Shown piece by piece: positions 1 to 8,000 of a stretch of DNA of 18,987 nucleotides. Origin of the DNA: Baffinella frigidus. Its lineage: Eukaryota > Cryptophyceae > Cryptomonadales > Baffinellaceae. A model generated the notes under the pieces. That model worked only from the letters and a program-made list of their open reading frames with translations, was not told the origin of the DNA and ran no database searches. Both the position numbers and the translations under genes were made by a program. The DNA lies in the NCBI GenBank assembly GCA_026770585.1, contig MU646393.1, positions 543,492-562,478 on the forward strand. Direction: 5' to 3'. Numbering within the stretch: the first letter of the stretch is position 1; every line of letters begins with the position of its first letter.

Positions 1-103
1 GTAGGCTCAAGTGCCCAGTAGGCTCATACGCCCTACCGTAGGGCCCTAGGACCTGCCTAGGACCTCTTGGCAGTCAAATTTGACCGCATGGCTACTTAAG
101 GGA
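1..103. mobile_element. Inverted-repeat element, TCCCTTAAGTG family (left end outside the window)
   Basis: Shares CATACGCCCTAC-GTAGGGCCCTAGGACCTGCC with the complete copy at 17819-17918 and ends ACTTAAGGGA followed by TA (104-105). Middle part differs between the copies. Confidence 0.75.
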
Positions 104-149
104 TATCACCAACGTTTATATCAACCACCAACCCCACCCACTACTGAGA

Positions 150-222
150 GGCTCCTTTGGGGTTCGGGGTTTGGGGTTTGGGGTTCAGGGTGTGTGCCTG
201 GTTTCACGTTGACGGTTTAGGG
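150..222 (+). repeat. Telomere-like GGGTTTGGGG tract
   Basis: Short run of GGGTTCGGGG / GGGTTTGGGG / GGGTTCAGGG units, degenerate TTTAGGG-type. Similar tracts are at 7110-7200, 8120-8165, 8680-8700, 13068-13132 and, in the other orientation, 17201-17432. Confidence 0.8.
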
Positions 223-288
223 TGGCATCCATTTCAACGTCACCCCCCATTTCGAACATTCAGAAGGAAACCCCTTCTGCACCCTCTC

Positions 289-426
289 GCGCTCTTGTCC
301 GGGGAGGGTGGGTCCGGGGATTATCTCAGAAAACGAGTTCTAAAACTCGTTTTCTTAGATTTAGATTTCGAGTTCTAGAACTCGTTTTCTGAGATAAGGG
401 AGGGAACCTTCCCCGGACAAGAGCGC
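289..426. mobile_element. Foldback element, unclassified
   Basis: Outer inverted repeat GCGCTCTTGTCCGGGGA / reverse complement at 289 and 426, with an inner one TTATCTCAGAAAACGAGTTC (321) against its complement ending at 397. The centre repeats AACTCGTTTT. No clear target duplication. Between 430 and 690 I see no further structure. Confidence 0.7.
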
Positions 427-698
427 ACCCACAGGCAAATTTGGCAACTTAAGATTATTTTGCCCACAGGGGAGTCAGAATCTGAACCCCCCGTGATGAA
501 TGGATTCTGGTACTAAATGACCTTACAAGTACTGTAGTGGTACAAAACGTGTCAACTTTTGCGATAAAGGGGTATTCAGCATTTGACCCCGGGTAGGCTC
601 CTGTCCGGCTCGCTCCCTCTCATTCGCGCTCTCTCGCTCTCGGCCATCGGACCAGCCGTCTCACCACAGGCGGCGCCATGTGTGAGGACGTCCCTGAG

Positions 699-763
699 TA
701 GCTGTAATTGACTTATGAGTAGCTGTAATTGACTTATGATAAGTAGCTGTAATTGACTTATGA
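699..763 (+). repeat. Three tandem copies of a 20-23 bp unit
   Basis: GTAGCTGTAATTGACTTATG occurs three times (spacers GA and GATAA-like). On the minus strand each unit reads as an acceptor-like ATTACAGCTACT, and the array ends CTACTCAG|G at 698; see the findings for a possible link with a terminal exon. Confidence 0.85.
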
Positions 764-870
764 CTATAGGACTCAACCTTGGAGCCCTTTCCCCCTGAGA
801 CGGGCCCACCCAAGACCCTGTTGCTCCGGGAACGCTTTACTCCAGCTCTCTTCACGGTAGGGATTACGGA

Positions 871-988
871 CATGGATACCTCGCTCATGAGAAACTGCCT
901 CCTCCTAGGACCCTACAGTAGGCCTGTGCGTAGGGCCCTGGGGTGGTCCTAGGGGTGTGAATGCTTTCTTATGAGCGAGGTACCCCTG
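871..988. mobile_element. CAGGGGTACC element, copy a
   Basis: 118 bp. Right end GCGAGGTACCCCTG followed by TA; left end decayed (CATGGATACCTCGCTCATGA). The internal part CCTAGGACCCTACAGTAGGCC is common to the family. Size, terminal inverted repeats and TA duplication suggest a Tc1/mariner-type non-autonomous element (MITE). Confidence 0.85.
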
Positions 989-1300
989 TAATGGCCAGGT
1001 TGCCTCTGATCCGTAATAACGCGCGTTGCTCTCTTCCCTCCCCCGCACACGAAAATCAGGAATCCACCCCTAGACGCAAATCATAAATCCACCCCTAAAA
1101 AGGTCGGGCGTCGTTTGCGTCTGGGAGATTTCCAGCTCTGTTTCGGTTCATTTGGGCTTTTCCTTTTCACAGTTTTCACGTTAAAAGTTGACGAATGTGT
1201 ACCACAAAACAGGGAAATCAACTTCCGGGTTCCTCAAACGAGGAGCCCGATTTCACTGAGACAGAGCTCGGATTTGCCCGCGGGGGTAAGGTCATGCAAA

Positions 1301-1465
1301 AAGTCTTCACGCGTGGGCACCTTAAGGTGCTCACGCGTAGGCACCTTGGACCCTCTAAAAAGATTTTAAAGGAACTTTCAGTGTAGTAAAGTGGAGTCAC
1401 GTCCGGAAGGAGCTCACGCGTGAGCTCCTTCTCAGGGCTGGGAAGGTACTCACGCGTGAAGACTT
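1301..1465. mobile_element. Inverted-repeat element built of CACGCGTG palindromes
   Basis: Ends are a perfect 15-bp inverted repeat AAGTCTTCACGCGTG. Inside are a 24-bp perfect palindrome at 1407-1430 (GGAGCTCACGCGTGAGCTCC core) and GCACCTTAAGGTGC at 1317-1330. CACGCGT(G/A) occurs at five places. Unclassified; the region 990-1300 before it shows nothing else I can name. Confidence 0.7.
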
Positions 1466-1555
1466 GTGGCATTAAAGGCGTGTCGGCTTCAGCACCAGCA
1501 AACCCCTCGTGGAGACACGAGTCGAGGGGCTCTTGTAGATATAGAGTGAGTCGTA

Positions 1556-1699
1556 CAGGGGTACCTCGCCCATAAGAAACAGTCCACATAACAAACACGG
1601 CGTTTTGGAGTTGTGAATCTCTAAATAGTTACGAAAGAAGAGACTTACCGTGGTGGACTCCTCATTCGCTACAGCTTTTCAGTACAGGGGTACCTCGCT
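1556..1699. mobile_element. Fragments of CAGGGGTACC elements
   Basis: Left ends only: 1556-1588 (CAGGGGTACCTCGCCCATAA) and 1685-1699 (CAGGGGTACCTCGCT), each preceded by TA. No matching right ends follow, so both are truncated. Confidence 0.75.
1649..1670 (-). pseudogene. Partial copy of the exon 10 3' end with a strong donor
   Basis: Reverse complement reads GAGTCCACCACG|GTAAGTCTC, matching the exon 10 end (ACCACCACG|GTGCGCCTC) and continuing with similar text for about 25 bases. The GTAAGT is the best donor in the area. It shows that the exon 10 border was copied too. Confidence 0.6.
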
Positions 1700-1774
1700 T
1701 TTCCCGGATGGATTCTAACTCCACCCCCCCGCTGCCTGCAGTGCGGGTATTGGATTACGAGCCTGGTTCGAGTA

Positions 1775-1891
1775 CAGGGGCACCTCGCTCATAAGAAAAC
1801 GCCCACCCCCTAGGGCCACCATAGGGCCCTAGGCATAGGCCTACTGCAGGGTCCTAGGGGGTGGCGCTTTCTTATGAGCGAGGTACCCCAG
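1775..1891. mobile_element. CAGGGGTACC element, copy b
   Basis: 117 bp between TA duplications (1773-1774, 1892-1893), inverted ends CAGGGG(C/T)ACCTCGCTCATAAG. Directly downstream of the possible cyclophilin poly(A) region. Confidence 0.9.
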
Positions 1892-1956
1892 TAATGGTTT
1901 ATTTATTCAAATAATTAAAAACAATTATTTAAATAATTAGGGAAGAAGAGGCGCAC

Positions 1957-2025
1957 CGTGGTGGTAGGCGTGCCGGAGGGGGACGAACACGCGGCCATGG
2001 CTGCCACCACTGCCAGCCCCGCTGC
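1957..2025 (-). CDS. Cyclophilin exon 10 (C-terminal helix)
   Basis: Acceptor ACTGCAG|G; encodes AAGLAVVAAMAACSSPSGTP followed by TTT, matching the cyclophilin helix (GL.VV.AI) and the following loop. At 1957 there are two options: a donor ACG|GTGCGC, or reading on to VRLFFPNYLNNCF and a TAA at 1915-1917, with AATAAA-like signals at 1898-1907 on the minus strand. A related copy at 1649 has a perfect GTAAGT at this place, which favours a donor. The usual C-terminal IADCG is not seen. Confidence 0.8.
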
Positions 2026-5000
2026 CTGCAGTGCGGGTATTAGGTTACGAGCCTGCTTCTAGTACAGGGGTACCTCGCCCATAAGAAACCGCCCACCCCC
2101 CTAGGATCACCGTATGGCTGCCACCACTGCCAGCCCCGTTGCCTGCAGAGATGGGGGTCTCCTCGTGTGGCATGCAGAACAGCAACCTGCCAACGCTTCT
2201 TCCCAAAGCGATCCATGCTTACAATCTCACCCGGACGAGTATTTGAGTCAACCACGATTTCAGGGATCTCCGATTCGATTTGCAACGAAAATTACTACAC
2301 AGACGTGACCGAAAATGTCCGGTGTGTAGTAATTTTCGTTGCCAGGATCGTATCTGAGTCGAATACTCGGCGCGATTGAATCATTGAGAGATCCCCGTTG
2401 CCTGCAGAGATTGATAATTCATTGCCAAACAACCAGCGTCAGCGCCGCACATGCTCGACGCTTTGTGCCACTACTGTACCCCGTGTCGGCCGCTCATACG
2501 AGCATCTTCCGGATGGATTCTAACTCCACCCCCCCGCTGCCTGCAGTGCGGGTATTGGATTACGAGCCTGGTTCGAGTACAGGGGTACCTCGCTCATAAG
2601 AAACCGTCCACACCCCTAGGACCCCCATATGGCCCTAGGCGTAGGCCTACTGTAGGGTCCTAGGGGGGCTCGGTTTCTTGTGAGCGAGGTACCCCTGTAG
2701 CGCTCAAATGCACCCCCCGTCGTGACTGATGACAGCCCGTCTACTTAGAAGCGACCCAGGAACTTTTCGTCTTGAATTCAAGGTGAAATTCCCGTTAGGT
2801 TAGAGGGCAATGGATAAGATTCTAGTACACATAGTTAAGATGGACTGTAAGATCAGCACGCCGGATGCCCCTCTGTCTGCACCGGGGGGGGGCACTGGAG
2901 GCTGGAAGATGGAGTATTTTAAATGTGGGATTGTTAACTTTAATACCAGTCACGGGCAGGCTTGGTCACGTTACTGGGGGAATTCCCCCAGTAACGTGAC
3001 CAAACGCCCCTTTTTATGTGAAAATTACTACACCCACCTTTTTTTTCTTCACTTGTAAAATCATCCCAGTTTTAAAATGGTCACATTTCTAGCCTCGAGT
3101 GGGGGAAGCGATGTTTGATAGATTGTCAACCACGAACCGCGACAGGCCAGCCGGCAAGGTGCACTTGGAGCCACAACATTTCGCCTAAGTGAACTCCCCC
3201 TGAAAGCTAGCGCCTTAAGTCAAATGCCTGGTCCCAGACCAGGGTCCATCTAAACGAAATCAGGGGAAAGTTGACTTAGGTGAGCTGGTTGACTTAGCTG
3301 AAATCTTGTGGGTCGGAGTGAAGGCGAGGCGAGACGTAAGGGCTCTAGCACCCTCCGTCATGACTCATCACCCCGCACCATGCGAGACCCCCACGACCGA
3401 TGCTTGATTTCACAAGTCTCTCGGGAGAGAGACACACCACTCGAGGCTAGAAAAAAGACCATTTTAAATGTGTGGTTCTTAAATTTAGTACCAGTCACGG
3501 GCAGGATTGGTCACGTAACTGGTGCAATGCCACCAGGTACGTGACCAAGCGCCCCTATTGTGTGAAAATTACTACACCCCTTTCCCCCCCCTTCACTTGT
3601 AAAGGACTTGTAAACTTAAAACTTTTAAAATAGTCCCTCTTCCAGCCTCGAGTGGAAAGCCTGAGCGGGTTAAGTATCGTCCTAGAAAGCTGTGGCTACA
3701 GGGGTACCTCGCTCATAAGAAAGTGCTTCCTCCCAGGACCCTACAGTAGGCCTATGCCTGGGGCCCTATGGTGGTCGTAGGGGAGGAAGAAAAATAGGTT
3801 TCCCCGGATAAACTCTGGACTCCTCGCTCAAACCGTTCTGATGCTCTTTACACCAGAGCGTTTGCACGGCCACGCCAGATTCTTGGAAGGTGTTGCCAAA
3901 AGTCAATTTCCCCTCAAGGCAGTGGTTTTCAAAAGTCAAAGAACCTGACCAGAAAGGTTTTTTGAAAATCAACACCCTCCTCCGCTCTGGCGTGGGGAGT
4001 CCTGCCCTAAATGAATTTCATGCGGAGCCCAAATAACCTGATGCACCGCTAGATGGTCCATACATCTGTTGCATATTCTTTTCCTGGTACAAATTCATCC
4101 CTTGGGTGAGCGATCAGAAACTATTCAAGTGCTGATTAGGAGGTACCGTTACTCGGCCGACGACCACCTTCTTGTCGTCACACAGCGGCGCCTGCAGGGA
4201 TTTTGAATAACCCCTAAGCGATAAGACCTAGGACCCTACGGTAGCCAACCCGTAGGGACAAAGGGGGGTTCCTACGGACAAGGTCACGTAAACTCGGGCA
4301 TTTCCTGCCCCAAACTCCCTTCGTAGCCCGCTGTGTGGGGTGGGGCGATACCGTGACTCGGCCGACGACCACGTGCTTGCCGTCACACTGCGGCGCCTGC
4401 ACCCCGGAAACAGAGGGCAAACCGCTTTTATTGCCCCGGAAACAGAGGGCAAAACGCGTATGTTACGGACCAGCATGCTGGTCCGCTAGACCTGTGGGTG
4501 GTGTTTACCATCACTAATCAAAATATTAAGTTGACGATTTTGCGGGGAAGTTGACTTTCTAAAACCAATTAATAAGCTCATAGGCTAACGGACTAAAAAT
4601 GGGGTAGTTAGGCCTACGGAATTGCCTACCGTAGGCCGTAGGGCTCCTATGACCAAAACGTCCTAGGATCTCGGCCTACAGTAGGAGGTCGTAGGCAATC
4701 CCGTAGGCCTAACTACCCCATTTTTAGTCCATCACCCCATTAATATGCGTGCCTCCCTTATCCGGTATCCCAAGGGGCCGGACGCTGACTGGTACGTGCT
4801 CACGTGCTGACGAGCTGGCTGGCTTAGCTGACTAGCTGACTTGCTTACGTGCGTACGGGCGTACGTACCTGATGGGTTGCGCGCATACGTACGCGCGGGC
4901 ATGGCCATGCCGTATACGTATATGCGTGCCTCCCTTATCCGGTATCCCAAGGGGGCGCCCATCGGTAGGGCCTTGCCGAAGTTATTGTACTTTTCGGGTC

Positions 5001-8000
5001 AGCGCGAATTTTCTCAAGGTCGGGTCGGGGTGTCGGGAAACGAAAATCTCTATAATCGGTGCGTCCATCTAAAGTTTTATGCTATCTTATGCATTGATAT
5101 GATGACAAGATGCACCCCCCACCCATAATATGTCACAAATACTAGAGCCCTTTTTCGATATTTTTGATTTTATGCTATCTTATGCATTGATATGATGACA
5201 AGATGCACCCCCCACCCATAATATGTCACAAATACTAGAGCCCTTTTTCGATATTTTCGATTTTTCCCGACTCCCCGACCCCGATCCAAAATCCGCGCTG
5301 ACCCGAAAAGTACAATAACCATGCTGTTAGATGCTGTTACCAACAAGTTTTGACATTTGCTATTGTTTCGTTGACCAGAAACGTTGAATTTTCGCCTCCC
5401 CGCCCCCTCCGGACCCACCTCCACCAGTTGACTTTTGAATACCTTCCCCCCCTAAACATTGACTTTTGAATAACGCCCCAAGGGCCCTCTGTCGCTAGCG
5501 TGTCCAGCATCACCCGCGTAGGTAGTCCACGCCAGGTCACAAGTTCCTTTTCACACACACACTCGGTCGCGCTAAAAGGGTTTAGATGGCTTATGGTGGT
5601 ACATATTTTTTGAAATCCGGACGTGTTCCGCATGGCAAGAGCTCCAATTCCCATCACTTTTGGCGTGTTTTCCGTGTAGAATCAACTTTACTCGAACAAA
5701 TCATCATTTTACCACACGATCTTGAAAACTAAACTTCTGCCTTGGCGCGGCAACGCAAAGGCTGAATGGCCTACCCGCGCCAGGGCACAAGTTCCTTTTT
5801 CACACACACACTCGTTCGCAAATCCTGGTACAAATTATTTTTTGAACAAATTATACCCGCGGCAAAGAGCTCCAATTCCCATCACTTTTAGCGTGTTTAT
5901 CGGGTAGAATCAACTTGACACGAACGAAATATCATTTTACTTCACGATCTCGAAAATTGAACTTCTGACCTGTCGCGGCTAGGACCTGAATCGAGAGTAA
6001 TAAAGAGGAGAAGAAGAACACACGATCAAAGTACTGAACTTGAGACTGCAGGCCCACTCGAGGCTGAAAGAGGAAGTATTTTAAATGTGGGGTTGTTAAA
6101 TTTAGTACCAGTCACGGGCAGGTTTGGTCACGTTGCTGGGGGAATTCCCCCAGCAACGTGACCAAACGCCCCTATTTGTGTGAAAAATACTAAACATTTT
6201 TTTTCTTCACTTGTAAAAGAATCCCAGTTTTAAAGTGGTCACATTTCTAGCCTCGAGTGGGGCGGGCGGGCGGCTTCTTTGACAGGTCCGTTTATTTCCA
6301 TCTCGGTTTTAAAAAGGGCCCTCCAGCATTTTCGTGCGGTTTGCCTCTTGCCAAGGGTCACTCTGATAAATCTGTTATTGCCAGGTGTTGGGCGGTGGTT
6401 TGCACCTACAGGGGTACCTCGCTCATAAGAAACCGCCCTCCCCCCTAGGACCACCCTAGGACCCTAGGCATGGTCCTACTGTAGGGTCCTAGGGGGGGGC
6501 GGTTTCTTATGAGCGAGGTACCCCTGTAATGTATCACTCAACTCAAGGCTCACGGGCCTACCTAGGACCTGTATCGAGAGTAATAAAGAGGAAGAAGAAG
6601 AAGGTTTATGGTTTCCACTCGAGAATGCTAGAGGGGCCTATTCACATGTGGGGTTGTAAACATTTGAACCAGGATAGGGGTTTCCAACCTCGTGACTGTG
6701 CTAACTTCACAGAGTTACGTGACCAATCAACGAAAGTTACTACACAAATACCAACTTTCAAAAACACGTCGGTTTTCAATAGGCCCCTGTAGCATTCTCG
6801 TGCGGTTTGAAGCTTGCCGAGGGCCACGAAGAACTGAGAAGAGTCGGAGCTCTTCCCTGAGTTGCCTCTGACATTGTCGGCTGTTCGGCGGTGCCACACA
6901 GCGGACTTCGAAGGGATTTTGAACCACCCTTCAGCGATAAGACTTAGGACCCTACGATAGGCAACTACGGATAAGGTAACGGAAAGGTGGCCCGATTTGG
7001 GCCGAAAATCCCTTCGTAGCCCGGTGTGTGGGTTTGCACCTTGTCGAGGGTCACGAAGAACTGAGAGGAGTTGGAGTTCTTCCCTGAGTTGGCCATCGAC
7101 ACAACCCCTGCGTTTCGGGTTCAGGGTTTAGGGTTTAGGGTTCAGGATTTAGGGTTTAGGGTTTCGGGTTTAGGGTTCAGGGTTCAAAACACGCGTTTAG
7201 GGGTTTAGCGTTAAAAAGTCCTAGGACCCTACGGTAGGCAATCCGTAGGGACATCGGGGGGGGGGGTCTACGGATAAGGTAACGAAAAATGGGTTAGATT
7301 TGACGATTGTCTCCCTACGTAGCCCGCTGTGTGGACTCGTGAGGAGGGTGACCCGGGGCGTCATGTCTCTACTCGTGGGGAGTGCCGCACGCGACCACCT
7401 TGCTCTGCCTCACCCGGGTTAACCGACTATTCTAAAGTTGACCTTTTGGGGTTGCGGTACACATCCGTCAACTTTGGAGCGGAAACGAGCCCGGACCCAC
7501 CAACTTGGTGAGCCCAAATAGACTGAAACAGAGGTAGGAAGGTGCCACGCAGGGCTGGAGGGGGGGGTATTCAAAAGTCATTTTTGATGGGAAAACTTTC
7601 TCAACAGTCAATTTTTAGCATAAAAACGGCTCCAAGAACGGGCAAACGGCTCCAAAAACGAGAACGGAATACTCCACCCAAGGGCCTGGAGTGAACCCGG
7701 GGCGTCGTGTTTGATCCATGAAGCTCGGGCTACGAGGGGATTTTCGGTGGATAATCCACCGACTTTCCGGTACCTTAACTGTAGGAACCCCTGTATGTCC
7801 CTACGATATTGCTTACCGCAGGGCCTAGGGGATGGCCCGGGGCGTCGCATTTGAGCCGCATGGCGTCCTTCTCATCACCGTCAACTTTCGTCATATGTCA
7901 ACCTTTGAGCGGAAACGAACTCGGGCTCATCAAATTGGTGAGCCCAAATATACTAAGGCAGATGCGAGCCCAAATAGACTGAGACAGATATCTCTGCTTT

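Larger units (their letters stand above)
1703..2699. repeat. Three copies of the intron 9 end plus exon 10 acceptor, each with a CAGGGGTACC element
   Basis: The block CTGCCTGCAGTGCGGGTATT ... TACGAGCCTG ... followed by TACAGGGG occurs at 1728-1780, 2023-2070 and 2536-2585. The first and third also share GGATGGATTCTAACTCCACC upstream. The block contains the exon 10 acceptor (minus strand), so this is junction duplication, with the element carried along. Confidence 0.85.

Noticed and set aside
1301-1465. Regulatory cluster of CACGCGTG boxes
   Set aside because: The boxes are parts of an inverted-repeat element with perfect 15-bp ends; a promoter role is possible but nothing in the sequence supports it.
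4743-4954. Solo LTR or LTR element from the 35-bp direct repeats
   Set aside because: Repeats are too short, and no TG...CA ends, primer site or coding region is seen between them.
7376-7410. Minus-strand SKVVACGTPHE followed by a stop, behind an acceptor-like GAGGCAG, as the cyclophilin C-terminus
   Set aside because: It lies upstream (in gene direction) of exons 8 to 10 and next to a decayed exon 7 copy, so it cannot be the end of the gene; the likeness is chance.
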